Program-made: the position numbers and the translations under genes | Source of the DNA: Planctomycetota bacterium | GTDB taxonomy: Bacteria > Planctomycetota > UBA1135 > GCA-002748355 | Direction of reading: 5' to 3' | NCBI GenBank assembly: GCA_011321845.1 | Contig: DROQ01000095.1 | Coordinates: 1 to 35,841 of the forward strand | DNA: 35,841 nt | Notes under the pieces: generated by a model | The model's input: the letters and a program-made list of their open reading frames with translations, nothing else | What the model was told of the DNA's origin: nothing | Database searches by the model: none | Shown: positions 16,766 through 26,677 of the stretch, piece after piece | Numbering within the stretch: the stretch's first letter is position 1 | Layout: every line of letters starts with the position of its first letter

Positions 16766-17341
16766 TTAGAACTGGACTTTGACCGGCTCCTTCGCGGCCT
16801 GGTCTTCCAACTCGAAGAACTCCTCTTCCTTGAACCCGAACATCCCGGCGATCACGTTGGAGGGGAACTGCTGGACCCGGTTATTGAAACTCAGAACCGT
16901 ATCGTTGTAGTTCTGGCGGGCGAAACCGATTCGGTTTTCGGTACTGGTCAGCTCCTCCTGCAAAGCCATCATATTCTGGTTGGCCTTGAGGTCCGGATAG
17001 CTCTCCGAAACCGCAAAGAGCGAACGCAGGGTCGAAGTCAGCATGTTCTCGGCCTTGGCCTGATCCTTGATCGAGGAGGCGTCAATGGCCATCTGTCTGG
17101 CCTTGATGACCGCCTCGAGGGTCTCACGTTCGTGCTTGAGATAACCCTTGGCTGTCTCCACGAGGTTCGGGATCAGGTCGTAGCGGCGCTTGAGCTGCAC
17201 ATCCACCTGGGACCAGGCGTTCTTGCACGAGTTGCGCCCCGCGACAAGACCATTGTAGATCCCCACGAACATGAGGACCAAAAGAACGACGACACCGAGT
17301 CCAACCCAAAGACCGATGTTTGCGGCGAGGATATAGGGCAT
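16766..17341 (-). CDS. lemA: LemA family membrane protein
   Basis: A 191-residue protein with one N-terminal membrane segment (about 9-29) followed by a long helical domain. YNGLVAGRNSCKNAWSQVDVQLKRRYDLIPNL is the family's hallmark region (marker residues YN, W, QL, RRYDLIPNL), and LTSTENRIGFARQNYND and the FPSNVIAGMFGF end also match. LemA proteins place their helical domain outside the cytoplasmic membrane; their biochemical role is not settled. GGAG lies six bases before the ATG. It heads the unit with htpX and the JAMM gene. The urocanate hydratase gene ends 174 bases upstream on the same strand, so this unit probably has its own promoter, though none is obvious. Confidence 0.96.
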   Translation of the reverse strand: MPYILAANIGLWVGLGVVVLLVLMFVGIYNGLVAGRNSCKNAWSQVDVQLKRRYDLIPNLVETAKGYLKHERETLEAVIKARQMAIDASSIKDQAKAENMLTSTLRSLFAVSESYPDLKANQNMMALQEELTSTENRIGFARQNYNDTVLSFNNRVQQFPSNVIAGMFGFKEEEFFELEDQAAKEPVKVQF

Positions 17342-17495
17342 GTGATTCTCCAGTTGGTTCGATAACCCGGAGGATTCGGGATCCTGATTTTTCCGGGAGG
17401 AGGAGGAATGTCCAACATGAGCATGGTATCGCCCTCTTGGCCTCCTTCCCCCCTTTCTTCGGTCCCAATTTCGGCAAAAACGAAGAGAATTTCGC

Positions 17496-17509
17496 TTTTG
17501 GCGCCAAAA
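17496..17509. other. Perfect 14-bp palindrome TTTTGGCGCCAAAA
   Basis: A fully self-complementary 14-mer with no loop lies seven bases beyond the urocanate hydratase stop and about 155 bases upstream of lemA. The form suits a dimeric repressor operator rather than an RNA hairpin. Because it is downstream of hutU and upstream of lemA, it could act on lemA. A chance palindrome of this length is unlikely but possible in about 36 kb. No regulator gene is adjacent. Confidence 0.3.
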
Positions 17510-17515
17510 TCCCTG

Positions 17516-19186
17516 TCAATCCCCCCCCAGGTCCACCCCCTCCTTTTGGGCAAAACGCAGGGCTTCCTCATAGCCCGCGTCCGCGTGACGGGCCACCCCG
17601 ATCCCGGGATCATTGACCAGAACCCGCCGGAGACGCTCCTCGGCTTCCTTGGTCCCATCCGCGCAGATCACCTGTCCGGCGTGCAGGGAGAAACCGATCC
17701 CCACCCCCCCGCCATGGTGGAAGCTGGTCCAGGTCGCCCCGCTCGCCGTGGATAAAAGTGCGTTCAATATGGGCCAATCCGCAATCGCGTCGGAGCCGTC
17801 CTTCATCGCCTCAGTTTCCCTGAATGGACTCGCAACGGAGCCGCAGTCCAGGTGATCCCGTCCAAAAACGATGGGTGCGCTGATCTCGCCCGTACGCACG
17901 AGTTCGTTGACCGCCACAGCGAAGCGATCCCGTTCTCCATATCCGAGCCAGCAGATCCGAGAGGGAAGCCCTTGGAAGGCGACTTTTTCCTTGGCAAGCT
18001 CGATCCAGCGACAGAGGAATCGGTTGTCCGGAAACATCTCCAGGATCAACTCGTCGGTTCGTGCGATGTCCGCCGGATCTCCGGACAACGCGACCCAGCG
18101 ATAGGGTCCCTTGCCCTCGCAAAACAGAGGTCTCACATAGGCAGGCACAAACCCCGGGAAGGCGAAAGCACGATCCACCCCCTCCTGCTCTGCCTGCTTG
18201 CGGATGTTGTTGCCGTAATCGAAGGTCACTGCCCCTCGATCCATGAGCGCAACTATGGCTTCTACATGCCGTGCCACGGTATTGCGGGAGGCCGCGAGAT
18301 AGGCTTCGGGATCCCGGCTTCGAAGCCCAATCGCCTCTTCAAGGCTCATCCCTACGGGGACGTAACCATTCAAAAGATCGTGCGCACTGGTTTGATCCGT
18401 CAGCATGTCCGGCGTAATTTCCTTTGCCAGCAAACGTTCCAGGAGATCCACCGCGTTGCCCGTCCATGCTATGGACCTGGCTTTTCCGGCCTCCTTGGCT
18501 TCCAGTGCTTTTTGGATCGCCGTTTCCAGATCATCTTCGATCTCGTCCAAATACCGCGTCTCCACGCGCTTCTCGGAGCGCGCCCGGTCCACTTCGGCAA
18601 TCAGGCACACTCCTCCATTCATGGTAATGGAGAGAGGTTGCGCTCCCCCCATTCCTCCGCAGCCCCCGGTTACGACGAGCTTGCCCCCGAGATCCTTATC
18701 CTCTCCGTAATGTTTACGTGCCGCCGCCGCGAAGGTCTCATAAGTCCCCTGCAGGATCCCCTGGGTCCCGATGTAGATCCAGGACCCGGCGGTCATCTGC
18801 CCATACATCGTGAGGCCCATGGCCTTGAGCCTTCGGAATTCGTCCCAATTCCCCCATGCAGGCACCAAGTTGCTGTTGGCGATAAGAACCCTTGGCGCGT
18901 CCATGTGGGTCCGAAAGACTCCCACCGCGCGCCCCGACTGGACAAGGAGCGTCTCGTCGGGCTTTAGCCGCTTCAAGCAAGCCAGGATCCGGTCCAAGTC
19001 CTCCCAGGACCGCGCCGCCTGACCCGATCCCCCATAGACAATCAGGCGATCCGGATCCTCCGCTACTTCCGGATCCAGATTGTTCTGCAGCATCCGAAAG
19101 GGCGCCTCGATCTGCCAATTCGCACAGTTCAGCTCCGTCCCCCTGGGTGCCCGCATGGGCCGAGGCCCCGTGCCGATCTCAGTCAT
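17516..19186 (-). CDS. hutU: Urocanate hydratase
   Basis: A 556-residue protein, the normal size for urocanase, which adds water to urocanate to give imidazolonepropionate in histidine degradation, using tightly bound NAD+. Family blocks are intact: [33 protein letters not shown], the NAD-binding [13 protein letters not shown] and, near the C-terminus, [18 protein letters not shown] and [16 protein letters not shown]. The ATG at 19186 has an excellent AAGGAGG site six bases upstream; the frame is open further upstream but the conserved N-terminus starts here. No hutH, hutI or formiminoglutamase gene is in the window, so the rest of the pathway must be elsewhere. It is divergent from the symporter gene, 126 bases apart. 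Confidence 0.98.
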   Translation of the reverse strand: MTEIGTGPRPMRAPRGTELNCANWQIEAPFRMLQNNLDPEVAEDPDRLIVYGGSGQAARSWEDLDRILACLKRLKPDETLLVQSGRAVGVFRTHMDAPRVLIANSNLVPAWGNWDEFRRLKAMGLTMYGQMTAGSWIYIGTQGILQGTYETFAAAARKHYGEDKDLGGKLVVTGGCGGMGGAQPLSITMNGGVCLIAEVDRARSEKRVETRYLDEIEDDLETAIQKALEAKEAGKARSIAWTGNAVDLLERLLAKEITPDMLTDQTSAHDLLNGYVPVGMSLEEAIGLRSRDPEAYLAASRNTVARHVEAIVALMDRGAVTFDYGNNIRKQAEQEGVDRAFAFPGFVPAYVRPLFCEGKGPYRWVALSGDPADIARTDELILEMFPDNRFLCRWIELAKEKVAFQGLPSRICWLGYGERDRFAVAVNELVRTGEISAPIVFGRDHLDCGSVASPFRETEAMKDGSDAIADWPILNALLSTASGATWTSFHHGGGVGIGFSLHAGQVICADGTKEAEERLRRVLVNDPGIGVARHADAGYEEALRFAQKEGVDLGGD

Positions 19187-19312
19187 CTCATCCTCCTTCT
19201 TGCAATCATCATCACCCCCAGGATTTCGCGATGAAGCCTCGAGTTCAAGCACCTTGGAGGAAGAGCCCAGGAAATTCTCGACCTGAAGGCCTCCGGAAAC
19301 CAAGATGCTCCT

Positions 19313-20848
19313 ATGGAAGACCAGAACCAAGGCCTCCCCCCCTCTCCGCCGCCTCCAAGCCAGGACAGGTTCTCATCCCGCTTCGCGCTCCTTCTGGCTG
19401 CGCTTGGAATGGCCATCGGTGCAGGAAACATCTGGCGCTTTCCACGGATCATGTCCAAGTTCGAGGGAGGGGGCGGGACCTTCCTGATCCCATGGGCCGT
19501 CTTTTTGTTCACCTGGTCCATCCCCCTTCTGACCATCGAATCGGCCATCGGCAAAAGGACGCGCCGAGGAGTGATCCACTCCCTGGGGATGATGCTGGGC
19601 AGGGGAAAGACTTGGATCGGAGCCTTCGTTGCCCTCTGCACCACCGGGATCATGTGCTATTACGCCGTAATCGCGGGATGGTGTGGGATCTACGTACTCC
19701 AATCGCTCCAGGGGCAAGTCGGACAAATGGATTTCCCCGACGCAAAGGCCCACTTCGAGGACCTGGCCCAGGGTTGGGTCTCCGCATTGGGCCTGGTACT
19801 TGCCTTCTTGGTCGCAGGACACTTCGTGGCCCGAGGAGTGCAGCGGGGGATCGAGGTCGCCAACCGGATCCTGCTCCCTACCCTCTTTGTCCTTCTCTTC
19901 GTTCTCGTAGGAATCGGACTGACAAGGGAGGGGGCAGGCGCAGGCGTTTCCTGGATGTTCCAAGTGGATGCAAAGGCTCTTCTCAGTTACCAACCATGGC
20001 TCGAGGGTTTGAGCCAGAGTGCCTGGTCCACCGGAGCAGGCTGGGGGCTGCTCCTCGTGCTTTCGGCCTCCGCGAAGAAAAAAGGGAACAACTTCGGGAA
20101 CGCGATGATCACCGGAATCGGTAACAACTGCGCGAGCCTCATCGCCGCTTTCGCCACCATCCCAGCCGTCTTCGCCCTTGCCCCCTTGGCAGCCCCCGGA
20201 AATACTCCGGTGCAGGTCCTAGGAACAAATGGACCTGGCAACACAGGCCTCGCCATGGTTTGGCTCCCCAAACTCTTCGCCCAGATCGGCTCTTCGGGAA
20301 ACCTCGTTTCCGCCATGTTTTTTTTGGCCCTGACCTTTGCGGCCTTGACCTCCCTTATCGCCATGGTGGAACTTGCCACTCGATCGGTCATGGACCTGGG
20401 AGTCCCTCGCAAAAAAGCCATCCTCCTGATCAGCTTCTTCGGAATCCTCTTTGGAATGCCTTCCGCCTGGAGTCTTGAGGTATTCTCCAACCAGGATTGG
20501 GTTTGGGGGTTGGGGCTTATCCTTAGTGGCCTCTTATTCGCCCTCGCGGTGATGAAGATTGGAGTCGGGCGCTTCCGCGAGCATTGGATCAATGAAGAAG
20601 GAGATGGGATTGGGCGCTGGTTCGAAATCTTCCCCCTGGTCCTCATCCCCCTTCAGTTCCTCGTTCTGATCTCCTGGTGGTTCTACCAATCGGTTCAGGG
20701 CGATTGGGCCAAGAATCCTCTCGACCCCTTCGAAACCTTTTCCATCGGAACCTGTTTAGCGCAATGGGGCCTCGCCTTTCTCGTCCTATTCCTTTTCAAT
20801 AAGAGGCTCGCCAGAGACATCCCAGACCTGGATACTCCTCCTTCATGA
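19313..20848 (+). CDS. Sodium:neurotransmitter symporter family (SNF/NSS) transporter
   Basis: A 511-residue membrane protein with about 12 hydrophobic segments in LeuT order. After a Pro-rich N-tail (10-17), TM1 carries [11 protein letters not shown] (36-46), the hallmark unwound helix that binds sodium and substrate in NSS transporters. [13 protein letters not shown] near TM8 and the [15 protein letters not shown] segment of TM2 also fit. Members import amino acids or related amines with Na+. The substrate is not readable; the divergent hutU suggests histidine or another amino acid, as inference only. The ribosome binding site is weak. The stop overlaps the metF start as ATGA. Confidence 0.95.
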   Translation: MEDQNQGLPPSPPPPSQDRFSSRFALLLAALGMAIGAGNIWRFPRIMSKFEGGGGTFLIPWAVFLFTWSIPLLTIESAIGKRTRRGVIHSLGMMLGRGKTWIGAFVALCTTGIMCYYAVIAGWCGIYVLQSLQGQVGQMDFPDAKAHFEDLAQGWVSALGLVLAFLVAGHFVARGVQRGIEVANRILLPTLFVLLFVLVGIGLTREGAGAGVSWMFQVDAKALLSYQPWLEGLSQSAWSTGAGWGLLLVLSASAKKKGNNFGNAMITGIGNNCASLIAAFATIPAVFALAPLAAPGNTPVQVLGTNGPGNTGLAMVWLPKLFAQIGSSGNLVSAMFFLALTFAALTSLIAMVELATRSVMDLGVPRKKAILLISFFGILFGMPSAWSLEVFSNQDWVWGLGLILSGLLFALAVMKIGVGRFREHWINEEGDGIGRWFEIFPLVLIPLQFLVLISWWFYQSVQGDWAKNPLDPFETFSIGTCLAQWGLAFLVLFLFNKRLARDIPDLDTPPS

Positions 20849-21708
20849 AGATCCGCGACCTCCTCGACAAGAACCAGCCCGTCTTCTCCTTCGAGTTCTT
20901 CCCCCCAAAATCGGACAGAGGAGCGGAAACCCTCTTCGAGACCATTCGGGAACTTGAACGCCTGGAGCCCTCCTTTGTCTCGGTCACATACGGAGCAGGG
21001 GGGAGTACCCGCCGCAAGACCCTCGAAATTGTCACCAGGATCAAAAAAGAGACCAAAGTCGAGGTCCTCGCCCACCTGACCGGGATTGGACATACCCGTG
21101 ATGAAATCAGGCATATTGTAGAAAAGCTCGTAGACGCAGGCATCGAAAACGTCCTCGCGCTGCGGGGCGACCTCCCCAGGGAGGAAGGTGGCCCCCAGGG
21201 TGACTTCCCCCACGCGAGCGACCTGATCCGCTACATCCATGAACTGGGAGCACCTCTTTGTGTGGGCGCCGCCTGCTACCCCGAAGGGCACCCCGAAGCC
21301 GAAGGAAGAGACCAGGATCTCACCCACCTCAAGACCAAGGTTCATTCCGGGGTGGACTTTTTGATCTCACAACTCTTTTTCGACAACGCCGATTTTTTCG
21401 TCTTCGAAAAAAGAGCACGGGAGATCGGAATTGAGCTCCCCATCCTCCCCGGCATCATGCCCATCACCAACTACCACCAAATCCAACGTTTCACCCAAAT
21501 GTGCGGCGCCAAGATCCCCCCCTTTCTCGAAGAGGAATTGGAGGCCGTCAAGGACAACCTCGAAGCTGTAGCGGGGGTGGGTATCAGCTACGCCATCGAC
21601 CAGTGCCGCGACCTCCTACGACGCAAAGCCCGTGGACTGCACTTCTATACTCTGAACAAATCCCCCGCCACTCGGGCGATCCTCGCCAGGCTTCGCCGGG
21701 AATTCTAG
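20845..21708 (+). CDS. metF: 5,10-Methylenetetrahydrofolate reductase
   Basis: A 287-residue MTHFR of the bacterial single-domain type. It reduces 5,10-methylene-THF to 5-methyl-THF for methionine synthesis, using FAD. Conserved blocks are FSFEFFPPK (14-22), PSFVSVTYGAGGSTR, LAHLTGIGHTRDEI, NVLALRGDLP, GAACYPEGHPEA, DFLISQLFFDN and PILPGIMPITNY. The start codon lies in an ATGA overlap with the symporter gene, so the two are probably co-translated. This is an unusual neighbour for MetF; a one-carbon link to histidine degradation is possible but unproven. Confidence 0.97.
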   Translation: MKIRDLLDKNQPVFSFEFFPPKSDRGAETLFETIRELERLEPSFVSVTYGAGGSTRRKTLEIVTRIKKETKVEVLAHLTGIGHTRDEIRHIVEKLVDAGIENVLALRGDLPREEGGPQGDFPHASDLIRYIHELGAPLCVGAACYPEGHPEAEGRDQDLTHLKTKVHSGVDFLISQLFFDNADFFVFEKRAREIGIELPILPGIMPITNYHQIQRFTQMCGAKIPPFLEEELEAVKDNLEAVAGVGISYAIDQCRDLLRRKARGLHFYTLNKSPATRAILARLRREF

Positions 21709-21734
21709 TCGAGGCCCGATCGCCACCTCCCCTT

Positions 21735-21795
21735 TTCTCAAATTGCCACAAAGGAGGGATTGCCTACTTGGCAAATGGGTGCCAAAATTTGAGAA
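21735..21795. promoter_or_regulatory. Nested inverted repeat between metF and a secreted protein gene
   Basis: A perfect 10-bp inverted repeat (TTCTCAAATT at 21735-21744, AATTTGAGAA at 21786-21795) encloses a second hairpin, TTGGCA (21768-21773) and TGCCAA (21780-21785), stacked directly on the outer stem's right arm. A 23-base strand (21745-21767) containing AAAGGAGGG would remain unpaired. The element begins 27 bases after metF and ends 100 bases before the next ATG. It could be a structured leader of the secreted protein gene or a metF transcript end. No T-run follows. I do not recognise it as a known riboswitch. Confidence 0.45.
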
Positions 21796-21895
21796 TCCTT
21801 TCAGTCGAAGGCCTACTGGTTTGTTTCTCTCGAGGCCTCTTGAAAGAACATCTGCTTTCTCTTCTTCCTATCTCTTACTTTGTGAGGTTCCTCTC

Positions 21896-22996
21896 ATGAC
21901 GTTCAAATCTGCTGTATTGCTGACTGCAACCCTCGCCACGATCTCCCCGCTTTCGGCCCAATTGAAACGTTCTGCCCTTCCCAAGGAGAATCAGAACATG
22001 GAAGGTCGGAGCTGGCACTTCAAACCCTTCCAGGACTCCAATATGCGGTATCAGCATTATTTCGGAAAAGCCCATGTCGGAGTTCCAAAAGGAAAACCCA
22101 TCTTCGCTGTGGGCTTCCGGAACGAAGGCTACTTCAAAGGGACGTTTGCAGCCCGCAAATTGAACTGGACCATCAAGATTGGCGAAACGACCAAAACGAT
22201 GTCTCAGCTCACTCGGACCTTCTCCACGAACGCATCCAGTCCCTTGGCACAGCATTTCAAAGGGGTCGTCAATGTTCCCGCCTTCACATCAGGAGGCACA
22301 AACACGCTTGGCAAGGGGGTCATGGTCAAGCTGGCCAAACCCTATATCTACAAGGGAGGGAATCTGCTTTTTGAAATCATTGCCGAAGATCCCAAGAACA
22401 CGAACACCTCCCTCACCTACAATGTGGACAGGACCTATGGCGGAAGCAACGTCTATACCATGTATGGATTCCTCGGATCGACCTGTGTTCCGGGGAAAAA
22501 CAGCCTCACGATCTACACTTCCAACATGAAGCCCGGAGGGTCCATGAGGCACATCCTCAACAATTCCTCCACTGGTCCTACGGGCTTCGCCATCAACATT
22601 GTGGGGCTCTCCATCAAGAAATTCGGAGCCCTTCCTCTTCCCTTCGATCTCGCTCCGTTAGGAGCGAAGGGGTGCTTCCTCTTGACCGACATGCTGGTGG
22701 TACTCCCCAAGGCTGTTGTCAGCGGAAAGGTCGACTTGACCATCCCCCTCCCCAATCTTGCAGCTCTCAATGGACTCGTTTTGAACACTCAGTTCCTCGT
22801 TCTCGATAAAAACGCGAATTCATTGGGGATCGCGACAACGGCCCTCGGGCAAAGAATCGTTACTCCCACAGGAGGACGGACACTCGAATGCGCTTACCTC
22901 TATTGGACCGGCTCCGGAAAAGCTGCGACCCAGACCGCGGCCAATTCAGGTCCTTGGACCAATAGGGCCGACGTCATGCTCGTGGACCACCTCTAA
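21896..22996 (+). CDS. Secreted protein of unknown function
   Basis: A 366-residue protein with a clear signal peptide (hydrophobic core about 6-18, likely cleavage after LSA). The mature part is rich in beta-strand patterns, Gly, Asn and Thr, with only a few Cys. The last 110 residues (about 255-366) resemble a C-terminal domain I associate with many secreted planctomycete proteins: a VDLTIPLPN strand followed by LNTQFLVLDKNANSLGIATT. This is recall, not a search. GAGG lies about nine bases before the ATG, and the frame continues upstream but without signal-peptide logic. It probably acts outside the cell or on the surface; no catalytic motif was seen. Confidence 0.75.
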   Translation: MTFKSAVLLTATLATISPLSAQLKRSALPKENQNMEGRSWHFKPFQDSNMRYQHYFGKAHVGVPKGKPIFAVGFRNEGYFKGTFAARKLNWTIKIGETTKTMSQLTRTFSTNASSPLAQHFKGVVNVPAFTSGGTNTLGKGVMVKLAKPYIYKGGNLLFEIIAEDPKNTNTSLTYNVDRTYGGSNVYTMYGFLGSTCVPGKNSLTIYTSNMKPGGSMRHILNNSSTGPTGFAINIVGLSIKKFGALPLPFDLAPLGAKGCFLLTDMLVVLPKAVVSGKVDLTIPLPNLAALNGLVLNTQFLVLDKNANSLGIATTALGQRIVTPTGGRTLECAYLYWTGSGKAATQTAANSGPWTNRADVMLVDHL

Positions 22997-23016
22997 TCCA
23001 GTCCAGCTCAAGGAAG

Positions 23017-23052
23017 GAGGGTTGGAGCAGGCTGCTCCGACCCTCTGTTTTG
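23017..23052. terminator. Hairpin terminator between secreted protein gene and acs
   Basis: A 13-bp stem with one G-T wobble (arms 23017-23029 and 23033-23045), loop GGC, is followed by TGTTTTGT. It lies 20 bases after the secreted protein stop and about 80 bases from the convergent acs stop. It fits a rho-independent terminator for the plus-strand gene and may also serve acs. Confidence 0.65.
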
Positions 23053-23125
23053 TACTCCCGGTTTGTTTGCAAAGAACCCGGGATCTCCCCCACCTGTCTC
23101 CTGCCTTTGTTCTCGGCTTGCCCGG

Positions 23126-25081
23126 TTATTTGGGCATCGATCGAATCAGTTTGTCCACGACCTCGGGATCCGCCAGAGTAGTGGTATCTCCCAGATCCTG
23201 CGTCTCCCCACGGGCGATTTTGCGGAGAATGCGGCGCATGATCTTGCCCGAGCGGGTCTTGGGCAACCCCGGCGTGAAGTGGATGAACTCGGGAGCGGCG
23301 AAGGGGCCGATCTCTTTTCGGACTGTGGCAATCAAATCCTTTTTGAGTTCTTCGTTCAACTCATAGCCTGCAGTGGGAATCACATAGGCGTAGATGCCCT
23401 CTCCCTTGATTTCATGGGGGCACCCCACAACGGCGGCTTCGGCACAGGCGTGGTTTTTGACCAGGGCGCTCTCCACTTCGGCGGTTCCGATGCGATGCCC
23501 GGAAACATTGAGGACATCATCCACCCTGCCGATGATCCAATAATAACCGTCCTCGTCCCGTCGACAGCCATCCCCTGTAAAGTAGCGACCGGGGAACCTG
23601 CTGAAGTAAGCTTCCTTGAATCGCTCTGGATCCTTGTAGAGGGTCCGCATCATCCCTGGCCAGGGAGCGTCCATGCAGAGCATGCCCTGGACGCCATTGC
23701 CTTCGATGGGGTTGCCTTCCTCGTCAACCAAGGAAGGCTTGACACCGGGGAGGGGAAAGGATGCGGATCCCGGCTTCATCGGAGTCGCGCCCGGGAGCCC
23801 GGAGATCAGGATGCCACCCGTCTCCGTCTGCCACCAGGTATCCACGATGGGGCAACGGCTCTCACCCACAACCCTGTAGTACCACTCCCAGGCCTCTGGG
23901 TTGATGGGTTCTCCGACGGTTCCTAAAAGCCGGAGGCTGCTCCGGTCGTACTTGGTCACGAATTCATCTCCTGCGGCCCTCAGGGCGCGAATCGCGGTAG
24001 GCGCAGTGTAGAACAAACTCACTTTGTGCCGCTCGACCACGTCCCAGAACCTCCCCGCATCAGGCCATGTGGGAACACCCTCGAACATCAAGGTGGTCGC
24101 TCCGTTGGCGAGGGGGCCATAGACGATGTAAGAGTGCCCGGTGATCCAGCCGATGTCGGCCGTACACCAATAGATATCCTCGTCCCGGTGATCAAAGACC
24201 ATCTCATGGGTATATGACGTATAGACGAGATAGCCCCCACAGGTGTGCAGGACCCCTTTGGGCCTTCCTGTGGAACCCGAAGTGTAGAGGATGAAGAGGG
24301 GGTCTTCGGCGTTCATCTCAACCGCTTCGAATTCATCGCTGACCCCTTCTGCAGCAAGAAGGTCGTGCGCCCAGTGGTCCCGACCCTCGACCATTTCGAC
24401 CGCAGCGTTGTTGTTTTTAAAGACCACAACGTGATCGACGCAGGGAGTCTCGGCTACAGCCTCATCGGAAATTTTCTTGAGGGAAATCTCCTTGGTCCCG
24501 CGGTAGGTCCCATCGGCAGTAATGAGGACCTTGCTCTCGGAATCGAGGATGCGATCCCGGAGCGAGTCCGAAGAGAACCCCCCGAAAACAATCGAATGGA
24601 TCGCACCCACCCGTGCACAGGCCAACATCGCGATCGCCAACTCCGGGATCATGGGCATGTAGAAACAAACCCGGTCTCCCTTTTGCACTCCCAAGTTTTT
24701 CAGGACATGGGAAAAGCGGCAAACCTCGGCGAGAAGCTCCTTGTAACTGATCGCTTTGACATCTTTGGGATCATTGCCTTCCCAAAGAATGGCAGTTTTA
24801 TCCCCCTTACCACCCAAGACATGACGATCCAGACAGCTCTCGGTCACATTCAGGCTGCCATCTTCGAACCAACGGATTCTGGGTTCGTGAAAATCCCAAT
24901 CCAGGATCTTGGTCGGCTCCTTTCTCCACTGGATCCTCTTGGCCTGCTCCGCCCAGAAGGCCTCGGGGTTTTCGATGGATCGCTGATAAAGCTCCTGGTA
25001 CTGCTCCATGCTGGAAACATGGGCTTTTTTGCTGAAATTGGGGTCAGGGAGAATGGTTTGATCATTGTGGCCGTAGGACAT
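23126..25081 (-). CDS. acs: Acetyl-CoA synthetase (AMP-forming)
   Basis: A 651-residue enzyme making acetyl-CoA from acetate, ATP and CoA. Motifs are the P-loop [11 protein letters not shown] (266-276), [10 protein letters not shown] (414-423; a Trp here limits the acyl pocket to acetate), YFTGDG and [13 protein letters not shown], and [11 protein letters not shown] with Lys613, the residue acetylated to switch the enzyme off in known homologues. The full length and all core motifs point to Acs rather than propionyl-CoA synthetase. AGGAG lies six bases before the ATG. Upstream, TCGACA (25163-25168) and TATCCT (25141-25146), 16 bases apart on the minus strand, are a weak promoter candidate. 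No acetyltransferase or deacetylase regulator is adjacent. Confidence 0.98.
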   Translation of the reverse strand: MSYGHNDQTILPDPNFSKKAHVSSMEQYQELYQRSIENPEAFWAEQAKRIQWRKEPTKILDWDFHEPRIRWFEDGSLNVTESCLDRHVLGGKGDKTAILWEGNDPKDVKAISYKELLAEVCRFSHVLKNLGVQKGDRVCFYMPMIPELAIAMLACARVGAIHSIVFGGFSSDSLRDRILDSESKVLITADGTYRGTKEISLKKISDEAVAETPCVDHVVVFKNNNAAVEMVEGRDHWAHDLLAAEGVSDEFEAVEMNAEDPLFILYTSGSTGRPKGVLHTCGGYLVYTSYTHEMVFDHRDEDIYWCTADIGWITGHSYIVYGPLANGATTLMFEGVPTWPDAGRFWDVVERHKVSLFYTAPTAIRALRAAGDEFVTKYDRSSLRLLGTVGEPINPEAWEWYYRVVGESRCPIVDTWWQTETGGILISGLPGATPMKPGSASFPLPGVKPSLVDEEGNPIEGNGVQGMLCMDAPWPGMMRTLYKDPERFKEAYFSRFPGRYFTGDGCRRDEDGYYWIIGRVDDVLNVSGHRIGTAEVESALVKNHACAEAAVVGCPHEIKGEGIYAYVIPTAGYELNEELKKDLIATVRKEIGPFAAPEFIHFTPGLPKTRSGKIMRRILRKIARGETQDLGDTTTLADPEVVDKLIRSMPK

Positions 25082-25218
25082 TGTTTGCTCCTGCTCACGA
25101 GAAAGACTCGCCCGAAGAAATCATGACTCGGGTTGGCCCCAGGATACAGGCCCACAATTCCCTGTCGATTCTTCCTCGAGTTCGAATTTTGCTTTCTTTC
25201 CTCGTAAAGTCCCCTCCC

Positions 25219-26544
25219 ATGAAAACAAGCTCCTCCGTGGGTCCCCTGACCTGGAAAGAACGTCGCAGTCGCCTCCTCGGCAAGCTCAAAGCCCCCCTCC
25301 TCCTCCGAGGGGCCACCCAAATCCTCCGAAATGGAGACGTCCACTTTTCTTTCCGGCAGAACAGCGATTTCTTTTATCTCTGCGGATTTCCAGAGCCGAA
25401 CAGCATTCTTCTGGCGATCCCCGGAAAGAGCGGTAACCATCGGACCATTCTTTTTGTCCCCCCCAGGAACCCTCAGCGAGAAGTCTGGGATGGAAAACGG
25501 GAGGGAGTAAGGGGGGCCACGCGCAACTTCGGAGCGGACGAAGCCTACCCGATCCAGGAATTCTGGAAGGTCTTCAAGGAAGTTTCCCAAGACTTCGACC
25601 GGCTCGCTTATGCCCTCGGAAAGGACGCCGAATTCGACCAGAAGCTCCTCCAGCTCTTTGGACAGAGGTACTTGGGAAGGCCCAGAGACAACCGGGGGAT
25701 CCCCAGCATGGTGGATCCGAGACCCTTCATCAATGAAATGCGATGGATCAAGACTCCTGCTGAAATCGAACTCATGCAGGTAGCCTCGGATATTACCGCC
25801 TGTGGCCACAAGGTCGCCATGGCCCTCACCCGACCCGGAATGTTTGAGTACGAAGTCCAGGCCGAGGTGGAAGCCGTCTTTCGGAGCGAGGGATCTCCCA
25901 GGGTTGGTTACGACAGCATTGTCGCCTCAGGCAACAATGCCAACACCCTGCACTACGTTCAGAACAATCGAAAAATGCGCCGCGGCGACCTCCTTCTGAT
26001 CGACGCCGGGGCAGAATATGGAGGCTATTCGGGAGATGTCACGAGGACCTTCCCGGTGAGCGGAAGCTTCACCGAGGCCCAGAAGGCGGTTTACCGCGTG
26101 GTTCTTCGCTGCCAGAAGAAGTGCGTTCGGGCGGTCCGGCCGGGGTACGATTTCGCCAGGCTGAACAAAATGGCCCAGCTGGAGTTGACCAAGGGGTTGG
26201 TAGAACTTGGGGTCCTCAAGGGTGACTATAAAAAACTGAGGGAAAAGGAGGCCTTCAAACCCTGGTACATGCATGGGATCGGGCATTGGCTGGGAATGGA
26301 CGTCCATGACGTCGGCCCCTATTCCAGCAAAGACGGCAAACCCTGTTCCTTCCGACCGGGGATGGTCCTCACCGTTGAGCCCGGCCTCTATCTTCCCGCC
26401 AACGACAAGAGAGTCCCCAAGGAGTTTCGAGGGATCGGGATCCGCATCGAGGATGACGTCCTCGTGACTCGTTCGGGCAACAGGGTTCTCACCGCCGACA
26501 TCCCCAAGGAAATCGCCGAAATCGAGGACCTCTGTAACCCTTAG
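25219..26544 (+). CDS. pepP: Xaa-Pro aminopeptidase (M24B)
   Basis: A 441-residue cytoplasmic dimetal peptidase that removes an N-terminal residue before proline. It has an aminopeptidase P N-terminal domain (about 10-165, with RQNSDFFYLCGFPEP) and a pita-bread catalytic domain. The five metal ligands are Asp262 and Asp273 (IDAGAEYGGYSGDVTRTFP), His356 (HGIGHWLGMDVHDVG), Glu387 (TVEPGLYL) and Glu411 (IRIEDDVLV). The frame is open upstream to 25081, but the ATG at 25219 matches the usual N-terminus of the family. No strong ribosome binding site is seen. It is divergent from acs with 137 bases between. Confidence 0.94.
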   Translation: MKTSSSVGPLTWKERRSRLLGKLKAPLLLRGATQILRNGDVHFSFRQNSDFFYLCGFPEPNSILLAIPGKSGNHRTILFVPPRNPQREVWDGKREGVRGATRNFGADEAYPIQEFWKVFKEVSQDFDRLAYALGKDAEFDQKLLQLFGQRYLGRPRDNRGIPSMVDPRPFINEMRWIKTPAEIELMQVASDITACGHKVAMALTRPGMFEYEVQAEVEAVFRSEGSPRVGYDSIVASGNNANTLHYVQNNRKMRRGDLLLIDAGAEYGGYSGDVTRTFPVSGSFTEAQKAVYRVVLRCQKKCVRAVRPGYDFARLNKMAQLELTKGLVELGVLKGDYKKLREKEAFKPWYMHGIGHWLGMDVHDVGPYSSKDGKPCSFRPGMVLTVEPGLYLPANDKRVPKEFRGIGIRIEDDVLVTRSGNRVLTADIPKEIAEIEDLCNP

Positions 26545-26677
26545 CCCTGAATCTCCAGGTATTCCGGAGCAGGGAAAAAACCCATAAAAGGGGCATCTTG
26601 GGGGAATCTCAAGCGCCTCCACCCGCTCTCCGATAAAGGTCCATCCGTTTCTAAACAGAAATCCCATGGGGGGGAAA

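Noticed and set aside
17852-18967. Long plus-strand open frame (371 codons) opposite hutU
   Set aside because: HutU is unmistakable on the minus strand; this frame is its shadow.
26548-26572. Possible third copy of the palindrome family upstream of the DUF4382 lipoprotein
   Set aside because: Only CTCCAGGTATT matches; the second arm does not pair well and the GTAG flank is missing.
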